Assembly (NCBI RefSeq): GCF_039527675.1
Contig: NZ_BAAAKI010000017.1
Span: forward strand, 1-64,000
From: Luteococcus sanguinis
GTDB lineage: Bacteria > Actinomycetota > Actinomycetes > Propionibacteriales > Propionibacteriaceae
Reading direction: 5' to 3'
Length of the DNA stretch: 64,000 nucleotides
In this document: piece after piece, positions 8,476 to 16,880 of the stretch
Numbering within the stretch: the stretch's first letter is position 1
Layout: each line of letters opens with the position of its first letter
Program-made: the position numbers and the translations under genes
The notes under the pieces: generated by a model
What the model was told of the DNA's origin: nothing
Database searches by the model: none
The model's input: only the letters and a program-made list of their open reading frames with translations

Positions 8476-10536
8476 ATGTCCAATCCGCTGCTGACCCCCA
8501 CTGATGCGCCCTATGGGCTGCCCGACCTGTCCGTGCTCACCACCGCCGACTACCGCGAGGCAATCGAGACGGGGCTGGCGGCACAGGAAGCCGAGGTCGC
8601 GGCGATCGCGGCCAACGACGAGGCGCCCACCTTCGAGAACACCGTCGTGGCGCTGGAGAACTCCGGACGGGTGTTGAAGCGCTCGATGCGGATCTTCTTC
8701 AACAAGCTCGCCAGCGACTCGGACGAGGAACTGCGCGACCTCGAGTTGGAACTGTCCCCGAAGCTCGCCGCGCACCAGGACGCGATCAGCTTCAACGACG
8801 CGCTGTACCAGCGGATCAAGCAGGTGGCCAACGCGGACCTTTCCAGCCTGGACGACGAGTCGCGCTACCTGGTCTCGGAGACGCTGCGCGGCTTCGAGCT
8901 GTCCGGCGCAGCGCTGGACGCCGACGCGAAGGCGCGGCTCGGTGAGATCAACCAGGAGCTCTCGGAGCTCTCCAGCCGGTTCGAGAAGAACCTGCTCAAC
9001 GACACCAACGACCTGGCGGTGCTGTTCGACTCCGCCGAGGAACTCGACGGGCTCACCGAAGGCCTGCTGTCGTCCTGCGCGAGTGCCGCCGCCGACCGCG
9101 GCCAGGCGGGCAAGTACCTGGTCGCGCTGCGCAACTTCAGCGTCCACCCCTTCTTGTCACAGCTGACCAACCGGACCTCCCGCCAGCGCATCTATGAGGC
9201 GACCGCCATCAAGGGCCGGCGGGACAATGAGTGGGACAACCGTCCACTGGTCAGCCGGATGACCGCGCTGCGCGCCGAACGGGCCGGCCTGATGGGGCAC
9301 CCCAACCACGTCAGCTTGGCCGTAGCCGACCAGACCGTCGGCGACCCGGCTCGGATCACCGAGGTGGTGTACCCCCTGGCCGCCCCGGCCGTCGCCAACA
9401 TGTACCGCGAGGCCGAGGCCCTGCAGGCGGTCATCGACGCCCAGTGCGAGCAGTCGGGCACCGAGCGCTTCGAGTTGTCGCCATGGGACTGGGCCTACTA
9501 CGCCGACCAGTTGCGCGAGCAGCGCTACGCGATCGACACCGCCGCACTGCGGCCCTTCTTCGAGTACGACCGGGTGCTGCGCGACGGCGTCTTCCACGCC
9601 GCCACCGAGCTGTACGGCATCACCTTCGAGGAGCGTCCGCGGTGGACCACCTACCACCCCGACGCCCGCATCTTCGAGGTCTTCGACGCCGACGGCCACG
9701 CGCTGGGGCTGTTCATCCACGACGTCCACGCCCGTGAGTCCAAGCGGGGCGGTGCGTGGATGAATGCCCTGGTCGAGCAGAACTTCCTCAACGACGAGCG
9801 TCCGGTGATCGTCAACAACCTCAATGTCCCCAAGCCCGCCGCCGGGGAGCCCGTCCTGCTCAGCCTGGACGAGGTGACGACGATGTTCCACGAGTTCGGC
9901 CATGCCCTGCACGGGCTGTTCTCGCAGGCGACCTATTCGTCCTTCTCGGGTACCTCGGTGCCGCGCGACTTCGTCGAGTTCCCCAGCCAGGTGAACGAGA
10001 TGTGGATCACCTGGCCCGAGGTGGTGCAGCACTACGCCCGCCACTTCGAGACCGACGAACCGATCGACCAGTCGGTGCTGGACAGCCTTCGTGAATCGGC
10101 CCTGTTCAACGAGGGCTTCGCCACCACCGAGTACCTAGGGGCTGCGCTGCTGGACCAGGAATGGCACCGGCTCGCACCGGGCACGGTCATCGCCCCGGAT
10201 GGCGTCGAGGCCTTCGAAGCCGAGGCGCTGGAGCGGATCGGGCTGGCCAACCCCTATGTCGCGCCGCGCTACCGGACGGCCTACTTCCAGCACACCTTCG
10301 GCTCGGGCTATGACGGCAAGTACTACGCCTACATCTGGAGCGAGGTGCTGGACGCGGACACCGTCGAGTGGTTCCGCGACAACGGCGGCCTCACCCGCGC
10401 CAACGGGGACCACTTCCGCACCGAGTTGCTCTCACGCGGACGCACCCGCGACCCGCTGGAGAGCTACCGCGCCTTCCGTGGCCGCGACGCCGTCATCGAA
10501 CCCCTGTTGGCACGCCGCGGCCTGCTCGCGGACTGA
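8476..10536 (+). CDS. M3-family metallopeptidase (oligopeptidase A/Dcp-like)
   Basis: A 686-residue cytosolic zinc oligopeptidase. The zinc site HEFGH is in MFHEFGHALHGLF around residue 472, with the downstream glutamate in the NEGFATTEY helix. The long helical N-terminal half and full length fit the Dcp/OpdA group, which cleaves short peptides. No signal peptide. The start follows a leaderless -10. It is convergent with the CitE-like gene across a strong hairpin. Confidence 0.92.
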   Translation: MSNPLLTPTDAPYGLPDLSVLTTADYREAIETGLAAQEAEVAAIAANDEAPTFENTVVALENSGRVLKRSMRIFFNKLASDSDEELRDLELELSPKLAAHQDAISFNDALYQRIKQVANADLSSLDDESRYLVSETLRGFELSGAALDADAKARLGEINQELSELSSRFEKNLLNDTNDLAVLFDSAEELDGLTEGLLSSCASAAADRGQAGKYLVALRNFSVHPFLSQLTNRTSRQRIYEATAIKGRRDNEWDNRPLVSRMTALRAERAGLMGHPNHVSLAVADQTVGDPARITEVVYPLAAPAVANMYREAEALQAVIDAQCEQSGTERFELSPWDWAYYADQLREQRYAIDTAALRPFFEYDRVLRDGVFHAATELYGITFEERPRWTTYHPDARIFEVFDADGHALGLFIHDVHARESKRGGAWMNALVEQNFLNDERPVIVNNLNVPKPAAGEPVLLSLDEVTTMFHEFGHALHGLFSQATYSSFSGTSVPRDFVEFPSQVNEMWITWPEVVQHYARHFETDEPIDQSVLDSLRESALFNEGFATTEYLGAALLDQEWHRLAPGTVIAPDGVEAFEAEALERIGLANPYVAPRYRTAYFQHTFGSGYDGKYYAYIWSEVLDADTVEWFRDNGGLTRANGDHFRTELLSRGRTRDPLESYRAFRGRDAVIEPLLARRGLLAD

Positions 10537-10593
10537 GGGCTGCCTTACCTGAGGCCTCCCTCACCGAGGCGACGCGGCTGGGCAACATGACAG

Positions 10594-10631
10594 ACGGACG
10601 GGCTGGTGGGGTATTCCACCAGCACGTCCGT
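10594..10631. terminator. Hairpin between convergent peptidase and CitE-like genes
   Basis: The arms ACGGACG-G-GCTGGTGG (10594-10609) and CCACCAGC-A-CGTCCGT (10616-10631) form a 15-bp stem with one mismatch and a 6-nt loop. It likely terminates both convergent genes. Confidence 0.7.
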
Positions 10632-10655
10632 CGTTGTCGTCCGCGACCTCGGCAA

Positions 10656-11525
10656 TCAGCAGTGGTAGGTGTCCGAGGGCGCTGGGAAGTGGTGGTAGCC
10701 GTCGGGCGGGGTCATGCTGAAGGACTGGGCCAGCGACAGGATCTTGTTGGCGCGGGCCAGTCGGGGCAGGTCGGACCCATTGCGGATCTGGCCGCCCGCA
10801 TCCCCGAACTCCTTGAGGAAGTCCAGCGCCCACGACATGTCGTTGATGCTGGGGGAGAGAATCTCGTTGACGGTGGCGGTCTGCTCGGGCATCAGGCAGA
10901 TCTTGCCGGTCATGCCGAACTCGCTGGTGACACCAGCAGCATCTGCCAGCGCCACGCCGGTCGCCCCGACGGCGGGGCCGTCGATCGGGCCGGGCAGCCC
11001 GGCGGCCCGCGCGGCGATGGTGAACTGGCTGCGGGTGTAGGCGAGCACCATCGGGTCGTCCGCGAAGCCGGTGTCGCGGCGGTAGTCGCCCAGGCCGAAG
11101 GCCAGCCGGAAGGTGTTTCGGCTGGCGGCGATCTGCGTCAGGTGGTTGATGCCGCGGGCGGTCTCCACCAGCGCGACGATCTTCGCGTCGGGCACCAGCT
11201 GCGAGGTGCGGATCACGTGCTCCGGCGACTCGACCATCGCGAGGAAGACGCCGTCCAGACCCGGCAGCCCAGCCAGAGCGCGGCAGTCGGACTCCCAGTA
11301 CTCCGTCCCGAAACCGTTGATCCGCACCCAGGCGTGATGTTCCCCGGTGGACAGGTACTCGACGACGTTTCGGCGGGCCTGTTCCTTGTTGGCGGGGGCG
11401 ACGGCATCCTCGATGTCCAGTACGACGACATCGGCTTGGCCAACCAGCGCGTAGCGGTCGGTGTGCAGGCCATTGATGAGCAGCCAGCTGCGAGCCAGCT
11501 CGGGTCCGACGACGATGTCAGCCAT
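10656..11525 (-). CDS. CitE-like HpcH/HpaI aldolase/citrate lyase family protein
   Basis: A 289-residue TIM-barrel C-C lyase. It shows VVLDIEDAVAP (Mg-binding acidic segment), WVRINGFGTEYW, VALVETARGI and LAFGLGDYRRD, all typical of CitE-like proteins. Genuine citrate lyase partners are absent, so it probably acts alone as a malyl- or citramalyl-CoA-type lyase or thioesterase. ATG 11525 is preceded by an ideal GGAGGAGAAACC ribosome-binding site, better than the ATG fifteen bases upstream. Confidence 0.85.
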   Translation of the reverse strand: MADIVVGPELARSWLLINGLHTDRYALVGQADVVVLDIEDAVAPANKEQARRNVVEYLSTGEHHAWVRINGFGTEYWESDCRALAGLPGLDGVFLAMVESPEHVIRTSQLVPDAKIVALVETARGINHLTQIAASRNTFRLAFGLGDYRRDTGFADDPMVLAYTRSQFTIAARAAGLPGPIDGPAVGATGVALADAAGVTSEFGMTGKICLMPEQTATVNEILSPSINDMSWALDFLKEFGDAGGQIRNGSDLPRLARANKILSLAQSFSMTPPDGYHHFPAPSDTYHC

Positions 11526-11609
11526 TGGTTTCTCCTCCATGAGAACGGTTCCGGGGGAAGTCTCACAGCTTGTGTTGACATCAAGAAAGTTGGTCCGCTG
11601 ACTGAGATG

Positions 11610-12239
11610 TCAGTCGTCGTCAATGTCCTCGCCGGCCAGCGCTCGGGCGGCCAGGGACTCCGACTCGGCAACCTCCCAGACCTCCTTGGCCGCCGTCGCG
11701 TTGAGGACGACGATGAACAACCCCAGCACGATGTCCGGCCAACCGGAGTGGGTGAGTGCGGTGATGCCAGCCATCGCGATGATCGCCAGGTTCGCGAAGA
11801 CGTCGTTGCGGGCGGCGAGGAAGGCCGCCGAGGTCATCGAGCCGCCGTGGTGGCGCCAGCGGGCCAGCAGCCAGGTGCACGCGATGTTGACGATGATCGC
11901 GCCGCCGGCGGTGAACGCGAGGCTTTGCACCTCAGGTGGGGTGGGATTGTTGAACTTGGCGATTGCCTGCCACAGCGCCGCGATGGCGGGCATCAAGATG
12001 ATCAGAGCCATCAGCTTGCCGGCCCGGGCCCGGTTCGCGAGCGACCAGCCCAGAGCCAGCGCGATCAGGGAGTTGACCGCGAAGTCCTCGAAGAAGTCAA
12101 CCGAGTCGGCGAACAGGCTCACCGAGCCGATGGCCAGAGCCACGGCGCCCTCGACGAAGAAGTAGGCGAGGTTCAACAGCGCGACCAGCACGACCGTGCG
12201 GCGCAGCCCCGCGGCGTCCCGGCTGAGATCTTCACCCAT
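11610..12239 (-). CDS. Cation diffusion facilitator-like membrane protein
   Basis: A 209-residue protein with about six membrane helices and no cytosolic C-terminal domain. It aligns with the transmembrane half of CDF metal/proton antiporters (SVSLFADSVDFFEDF for helix 2, FLAARNDVFANLAII for helix 5). The usual His residues of the zinc site are replaced: the helix 2 motif has D-x-x-D where D-x-x-H is normal, and helix 5 lacks the His four residues before its Asp. Metal specificity is therefore unclear. It is divergent from an acetyltransferase gene only 24 bp away. Confidence 0.8.
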   Translation of the reverse strand: MGEDLSRDAAGLRRTVVLVALLNLAYFFVEGAVALAIGSVSLFADSVDFFEDFAVNSLIALALGWSLANRARAGKLMALIILMPAIAALWQAIAKFNNPTPPEVQSLAFTAGGAIIVNIACTWLLARWRHHGGSMTSAAFLAARNDVFANLAIIAMAGITALTHSGWPDIVLGLFIVVLNATAAKEVWEVAESESLAARALAGEDIDDD

Positions 12240-12247
12240 GGTTGCGA

Positions 12248-12257
12248 AGTCTAGGGT
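12248..12257. promoter_or_regulatory. Overlapping divergent -10 elements
   Basis: TAGACT on the minus strand (12253-12248, 8 nt before ATG 12239) and TAGGGT on the plus strand (12252-12257, 6 nt before ATG 12264) share two base pairs. Both flanking genes look leaderless, and the two promoters cannot be melted independently. Confidence 0.45.
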
Positions 12258-12263
12258 TGTTGA

Positions 12264-13286
12264 ATGGTCCAAATCCCCACGCCCCCTGTCGGTGGGCGCC
12301 TCAGCATCCGTTACGTCGACCAGGCCGGAGCCCACGACGTCGTGGGCCACCTGATGGGGCTGGACGAGTGCTGCGTGGAGCTGTTGCCTGTGGGCCGGGG
12401 GCCGGTCCGGGTGCCGGTCGCATCCGTCCGGGCTGCTCGGGTCGCGCCGCCGCGTGCGGTGCGTCCCACCTCGTCCGTGGACGACATCCAGCGGCTCGCC
12501 GCACGGGGCTGGCCCGGTCTGGCCAGTGAGCGCCTCGGCGGCTGGGAGCTGCACTACGGGGACGGCCACAGCTCCCGGGCGAACTCCTGCCTGCCGCTGG
12601 GGGACCCGGGGATGGACGTGGGCGACGCGATCGAGGAGGTCGTCGGTCGGTACCGCGAGCGCGGCTTGTCTCCGTCTGTCCAGGTGGCCGCGCGGAGCTT
12701 CGACGAGGGCAACGAACCAGGACGGGTGTTGGACGAACGGCTGGCGGGTGCCGGCTGGGCCGTGCGCACGCCGAGTGTCGTGATGGTGCGAGACCTGCGT
12801 CGGCCTGCGCTGCCGGAGAGCTCAGACCTGTTCGTGCAGTGGGCCTCGGTTCCGGACGAGGTGTGGTTGGGTTGCGAACCTTCCGAGCACCCTGCCCGGT
12901 TGGACGTGCTGACCGCGGCCCCGGCCAGCTACGGCACGGCCGTGGTGGACGGCGAGGCGGTGGGCTGTGTGCGGGCGGTCCGGACGGACGACTGGGTGGG
13001 GGTCAGCGGATTGTTCGTGCGCCCGGAGGTGCGCGGAAAAGGGTATGGACGCGCGCTCGCACTCGCCGCGTTACGCGTGGGCGGGGCGGCGAAACCCCTG
13101 GACGGGCCCGGGCATGGTGTGCAGACAGGGGAACGCCAAAGTCGTGGGCTCGGGGAACGGGCGAGTGGGGCACCGGCGCGGTTCGCCTACCTCCAGGTGC
13201 TTGCGGACAACCGCGGCGCCCGGGGCCTGTACGAGCGCCTTGGGTTCACCGTGCACCACGAGTACCGCTATCGCGTCGCTCCCTGA
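12264..13286 (+). CDS. GNAT-family N-acetyltransferase with N-terminal extra domain
   Basis: A 340-residue protein. Residues 1-65 form a small beta-rich domain (RLSIRYVDQAGAHDVVGHL). A central helical/GNAT-like region follows, and a C-terminal GNAT domain carries VSGLFVRPEVRGKGYGRALA, the acetyl-CoA pyrophosphate loop, and NRGARGLYERLGF. An insert of about 30 Gly/Arg-rich residues after the acetyl-CoA loop is unusual. The acceptor is unknown. The last 19 bases overlap the convergent DinB gene. Confidence 0.82.
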   Translation: MVQIPTPPVGGRLSIRYVDQAGAHDVVGHLMGLDECCVELLPVGRGPVRVPVASVRAARVAPPRAVRPTSSVDDIQRLAARGWPGLASERLGGWELHYGDGHSSRANSCLPLGDPGMDVGDAIEEVVGRYRERGLSPSVQVAARSFDEGNEPGRVLDERLAGAGWAVRTPSVVMVRDLRRPALPESSDLFVQWASVPDEVWLGCEPSEHPARLDVLTAAPASYGTAVVDGEAVGCVRAVRTDDWVGVSGLFVRPEVRGKGYGRALALAALRVGGAAKPLDGPGHGVQTGERQSRGLGERASGAPARFAYLQVLADNRGARGLYERLGFTVHHEYRYRVAP

Positions 13287-14038
13287 TCCGAGCGCAGCCA
13301 GCCGCCACGCTCCAAGTCTCGGCGGCAGGAGCGGTGGTGCTCGAACTCCTCGATGAGCAGCAGTCGCAGTGCGTCCCCGACAGTCGTGGCGGAGGGGTCG
13401 GCGGGGAATCCCGGCTCGTCGCTCCACGGGCCGGGGAGCTCGAGGTCGTCGTCCCCGACCTGTTCGAACCACTCGACGAGTTCGTCCGACTGTTCCGCCC
13501 GCACGGCGCACAGCTCGGCGAGCGTGGGGGAGGCGGCCGGGTTCAGACCCATGGCGTGCGTCTGCTCCATCCAGTCAGGCGCAAGGCCCAACGGGCTGAA
13601 GGGCTGGGGCAGGCCCAGCACCGCGCGACGGAACCACGCGTCGGTCACGAAGACCAGGTGCCTGATCGTCTCGACCGCCGACCACTCACCGCCGACACGG
13701 GTGACGCACGCCTCGGGTGGCAGTGCGTCCAACAACTGCTCCGTGGCCACCCAGCGCTCCCGGCAGGCCTCCCAGCCGCGCGCCAGCTCGTGCACTGTCC
13801 GTCCGCGCAGCAGCACGCGGTCGGGTTCTCGCCGTTCCAGTTCGGCGCGCAGCAACTCGTCGATGCGGACGCCGTTGATGACCAACCCGTCGATGTCGCC
13901 GTCCACCTCGACGTCGTGCAGCATGACGCCCTGGAAGCGGGACCGGCTGAGGTCCACCCCGCGGAACAGCGAACCGGTCAGGTCGCCGTCCGCGAAGCGG
14001 GCCCCAGCCAGGTCACCCGAGAACTGCTGTGCTGTCAC
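13268..14038 (-). CDS. Pentapeptide-repeat/DinB fusion protein
   Basis: A 256-residue protein. Residues about 6-55 have pentapeptide-repeat periodicity (DLAGARFADGDLTGSLFRGVD). Residues about 85-250 form a DinB-like bundle with conserved EWSAVETIRHLVFVTDAWFRR and a His pair in EEFEHHRSCRRDL. The combination is known in Actinobacteria; the function is unknown. It starts at GTG 14038, nine bases after the stop of the upstream DUF4870 gene, so the two probably share a transcript. Its 3' end overlaps the acetyltransferase gene. Confidence 0.8.
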   Translation of the reverse strand: MTAQQFSGDLAGARFADGDLTGSLFRGVDLSRSRFQGVMLHDVEVDGDIDGLVINGVRIDELLRAELERREPDRVLLRGRTVHELARGWEACRERWVATEQLLDALPPEACVTRVGGEWSAVETIRHLVFVTDAWFRRAVLGLPQPFSPLGLAPDWMEQTHAMGLNPAASPTLAELCAVRAEQSDELVEWFEQVGDDDLELPGPWSDEPGFPADPSATTVGDALRLLLIEEFEHHRSCRRDLERGGWLRSDQGATR

Positions 14039-14047
14039 GGCGCGTGA

Positions 14048-14473
14048 TCACTTGAGGATCTGCGTCTGGAAGGGGTAGCGGTAGTCCTCTCCCCGCAGCG
14101 AGCGCAAGGTGGCGCGCAGGTGCGACCAGATCTGCATGACGCTGGTGATGAAGATCAGACCGATGCCGATCGGGAACAGGATGACGGTGAAGATCATGAT
14201 CCAGCCGATGATCGTGGCGATCGTCAGCCAGATGTTGAAGTTGAAGGCGCCTGCGGCCGCGCGGCGGACGTAGGGGGAGCGGTCGCGCCACAGCATCCAC
14301 ATGATCAGCGGGCCCACGAAGCTCAACCAGCCAGCGCTGATGACCATCGCGATCAGGGTGGAGGCGTGTGCCAGGGCGGCGGCGCTGCGGTCCTCCGGTG
14401 GAATGTCGGCCGCACCGGTCGGCCGCCACTGGGGCTGCTGGTTGTACTGGTACGGCTGCTGGTAGTTGCTCAT
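14048..14473 (-). CDS. DUF4870-family membrane protein
   Basis: A 141-residue membrane protein. A Gln/Tyr/Pro-rich N-terminal tail (about 20 residues) precedes RSAAALAHASTLIAMVISAG and RDRSPYVRRAAAGAFNFNIWL, the signature of DUF4870/Tic20-like proteins, then two further membrane helices and a cytosolic C-terminus. The start is ATG 14473. It heads a probable two-gene unit with the downstream pentapeptide/DinB gene. Function unknown. Confidence 0.8.
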   Translation of the reverse strand: MSNYQQPYQYNQQPQWRPTGAADIPPEDRSAAALAHASTLIAMVISAGWLSFVGPLIMWMLWRDRSPYVRRAAAGAFNFNIWLTIATIIGWIMIFTVILFPIGIGLIFITSVMQIWSHLRATLRSLRGEDYRYPFQTQILK

Positions 14474-14573
14474 GGGTCCATTGTCCCGCAGCGCGGTGTC
14501 GAACCGGAGCGACGGAGGCCGCCGGTTCGACGCCTGGGGCAAACTCGGCGCCGACGACGGTAATGCCCTGACC

Positions 14574-14579
14574 TAGGCT
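14574..14579 (+). promoter_or_regulatory. -10 hexamer TAGGCT, leaderless start
   Basis: The hexamer lies 6 nt before GTG 14586 of a small membrane protein gene, which supports that this short reading frame is expressed. Confidence 0.4.
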
Positions 14580-14585
14580 GGGCGC

Positions 14586-14732
14586 GTGAGCTTAGCCCTG
14601 TTACCCACTCTGGTGCTGCTGCTGGTCATTTCGCTGCCGCTGCTTGTGTGGCTGATCGTGGCGTCCATGCGCGAGTCTCGCTTGCGCGACCGTCCACTCA
14701 CCGAGGACGAAACCCGCACCCTGCTCGACTGA
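14586..14732 (+). CDS. Small single-span membrane protein
   Basis: A 48-residue protein starting at GTG 14586. Residues 4-27 form one very hydrophobic helix (LLPTLVLLLVISLPLLVWLI), followed by a short charged cytosolic tail with LRDRPLTEDETRTLLD. A -10 hexamer sits 6 nt before the start. The reading frame fills the gap between two genes and ends five bases before the phosphatase stop. No family is recognised. Confidence 0.55.
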   Translation: MSLALLPTLVLLLVISLPLLVWLIVASMRESRLRDRPLTEDETRTLLD

Positions 14733-14736
14733 AGCC

Positions 14737-15495
14737 TCACAGCTTGGCGCGCAGGCGCTCCAAGGTCGCCTCGTCCAAGCCCAGCCCGTCGCTCAGGTAG
14801 CCGTCCAGGTCGCCATAGTCTGCGGTAACGGTCTCCAGCGCGGCGCGTAGGTAGCTGGGGTGGACGAGGTCTGACGGGCGCTTGCGCTCGGCGAGTCTGG
14901 TTCCGCCGGTGAGCTGGTTGGCCCGGTAGCGGAAGTCACGCATCGATTCGACGTGCCGGTTGGAGTCGAGGTAGTACTGCCAGATCGTCTGCATCGAGTC
15001 GCCGTGCAGGTGCTGCAACAGCACGGCGATCCAGCCGGTGCGATCCTTTCCGTCCGTGCAGTGGAAGATCACGGCCCCCGGTTCGTCGGCGATCAGCCGC
15101 ATCACCTCGGCGACCTTCTGGCGCTGGCTGGGCAGCCGCACCAGGTTGCGGTAGCGCTGCTGCATCACGGCCATCACGTCCTGCGGGGTCTCCCGCGCAA
15201 CCGGAAGATTCTCCTCGATGCCGTGGATGTCGACATGGACGCCCACCGCACCCGGCAGGTGTGGGTCAGGGAAGTTCGCGCGCACCTTCGCTGTGCGCAG
15301 GTCGATCACCAGACGGACGCCCAGCTGCTGGAGTTCGGCCAGGTCTGCCCGGGTGGCGCCCCACAACATCGCAGATCGGTACACCCCGGTACCCGGCTGG
15401 GTCGTCGCGGTGACCGGACGGAGGTTGTAGGTGCCGAAGGGGACGCGGACATGGTTCGTGAACGCTCGCAGCGCCCGCAGGGAGGTGTTCGCCAT
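14737..15495 (-). CDS. Tyrosine/dual-specificity protein phosphatase (MptpB-like)
   Basis: A 252-residue phosphatase with the CX5R signature HCTDGKDRTG near residue 160 and the family N-terminal RPVTATTQPGTGVYRSAML. It belongs to the Tyr_phosphatase_3/PtpB family, which acts on phosphotyrosine and phosphoinositides in vitro. No signal peptide is seen. The start is ATG 15495, 7 nt after TAGAGT (15508-15503), hence probably leaderless. Confidence 0.88.
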   Translation of the reverse strand: MANTSLRALRAFTNHVRVPFGTYNLRPVTATTQPGTGVYRSAMLWGATRADLAELQQLGVRLVIDLRTAKVRANFPDPHLPGAVGVHVDIHGIEENLPVARETPQDVMAVMQQRYRNLVRLPSQRQKVAEVMRLIADEPGAVIFHCTDGKDRTGWIAVLLQHLHGDSMQTIWQYYLDSNRHVESMRDFRYRANQLTGGTRLAERKRPSDLVHPSYLRAALETVTADYGDLDGYLSDGLGLDEATLERLRAKL

Positions 15496-15534
15496 GGCCG
15501 CCACTCTAGGGGCGCGTCCTCGGGGCCGACCCCA

Positions 15535-16440
15535 TCACAGACCGGTGCTGACGCCCGCGGCCAGCCGGGTGAGCTCGTGGCCAATGTTCATGCGGGCACT
15601 CGCCTCCCATCGCCGACGTGCGGCCGACGAGGTGAACAGGTGCTCGTGGTCGAGGAAGCGTTCCAGCACCATGGCCCGACCCGTTCGCCAGTCGGCGTTG
15701 GTGAAGTGGCCGAACTCCAGCCGGATGTCACGGACGCTGGTCTGGTAGCGGCCCGGCGCCGAGCCGAGGATCGCGAGGTCGGCATCACACACCCGGGCGC
15801 CCGACACGTCACCGGCTTGGGGGGAGTGGGTGGACGTCAACCTCACCAGCCGTGCCACCTCCGTCACCTCTTCGTCGTCCAGCAGGCCCGTCAGCTCGCG
15901 CTCGGCGAGTTGGGCTGACTGCTCCTCGTCGCTCCCGGCGACGCCATGCCACACCGCGTCGTGGAACCATGCCGCGAGTTCCTCCACCCTCGGCGTATGC
16001 GCCGCGGGGGCGAGTTCGTCGAGGTGGGTGACCATCTCGGCCAGGTGCCGGACGTCATGGTAGTGCCGCTGTGGCTCCACGTAGCGAGCCAGGAGATCAT
16101 CCCCCAAATCGGGAGCCTGGGGCAGCAACCCCTGCCAGCGGTTCACCAGCATCCGGTGTGCGAGGGAACGGCTCGGCACCTTCTGGTCGGGCGCGATCCG
16201 CAGTCCGGCGGCGCGGACCCTGGCGACCAGTTGCCGTTCGGGGGTCAGCTGCGCTCCTGCCGCCAGCGCCGCATCCAGGCGCTCTCGGGCGAGGTCGTAG
16301 TGGTCATGGTCGAAGGACCGCGGGTTCATGCCGATGCCGGCGGCGAAGTCGTGCAACTCGTCCAAGGAGTGGTCGCTGACGAGGTGACCGTAGACCGTGC
16401 CGTGCGCGGGCCAGCGGGGTGCGTCGCAGAGCAGCGCCAT
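15535..16440 (-). CDS. DUF4031 - HD-superfamily hydrolase fusion
   Basis: A 301-residue two-domain protein. Residues 1-65 match DUF4031 (LCDAPRWPAHGTVYGHLVSD, SFDHDHYDLARERLD). Residues about 115-300 are a predicted metal-dependent HD-type phosphohydrolase (RHYHDVRHLAEMV, AAWFHDAVWH with His160-Asp161, and a later Asp pair in CDADLAIL). HD enzymes hydrolyse phosphomono- or diesters, including nucleotides. Its ATG overlaps the stop of the upstream membrane-protein gene (TGATG), making it the third gene of an operon starting at 17542. Confidence 0.8.
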   Translation of the reverse strand: MALLCDAPRWPAHGTVYGHLVSDHSLDELHDFAAGIGMNPRSFDHDHYDLARERLDAALAAGAQLTPERQLVARVRAAGLRIAPDQKVPSRSLAHRMLVNRWQGLLPQAPDLGDDLLARYVEPQRHYHDVRHLAEMVTHLDELAPAAHTPRVEELAAWFHDAVWHGVAGSDEEQSAQLAERELTGLLDDEEVTEVARLVRLTSTHSPQAGDVSGARVCDADLAILGSAPGRYQTSVRDIRLEFGHFTNADWRTGRAMVLERFLDHEHLFTSSAARRRWEASARMNIGHELTRLAAGVSTGL

Positions 16441-16880
16441 CAGAGCAGCCCCGCGAACCAGAGGCCGAGACCGGCGCACGCGCACGCCCACAGCACGCTG
16501 ACGAATGTGCCAATGATGAATCCCTCGGCGGCACCGGGTGAGGGCGCCTTCAGCTCCGGGTAGCGCGCGAGGCCCTTGAGGGCCAAGCTGATCGCGATCG
16601 CCTCCGGGTAGTGGGCCACCAGCCCCGCGTAGATGGCGATGCGTTCCAACCGTCCGATCCAGATGCCGCCACGCAGCTTGCGAGTGGCCCGCTCGACGCT
16701 CTTGACGCTGGGCAGGTCGGGGGAGGCCGGGTCCGCAGCGGCCTGGTTCACCTCCCGGGTGGTGGTTCGGTCCACCAGCCGGAAGGTGCCGCGGACGATC
16801 GGGCTGCCGCCCAGCACCGCGAACAGCCCCAACAGGGCGATCACGGCGGCGCGGGCAGCGGTCAGTTCCCAGCCGGTCAT
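16440..16880 (-). CDS. Membrane protein resembling the C-terminal part of DUF3307 proteins
   Basis: A 146-residue membrane protein. One helix is at residues about 8-28, then a charged stretch, then GGIWIGRLERIAIYAGLVAHY, LALKGLARYPELK and EGFIIGTFVSVLWACACAGLG. That spacing (GxxIGxLER, KxxARxxEL, IGTxxS) resembles the C-terminal module of DUF3307 membrane proteins, which in Firmicutes neighbour SatD-like proteins. Here it is likewise coupled to a SatD-like gene by an ATGA overlap, and to the HD gene by a TGATG overlap. The function is unknown; the similarity is my own pattern reading. Confidence 0.65.
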   Translation of the reverse strand: MTGWELTAARAAVIALLGLFAVLGGSPIVRGTFRLVDRTTTREVNQAAADPASPDLPSVKSVERATRKLRGGIWIGRLERIAIYAGLVAHYPEAIAISLALKGLARYPELKAPSPGAAEGFIIGTFVSVLWACACAGLGLWFAGLL

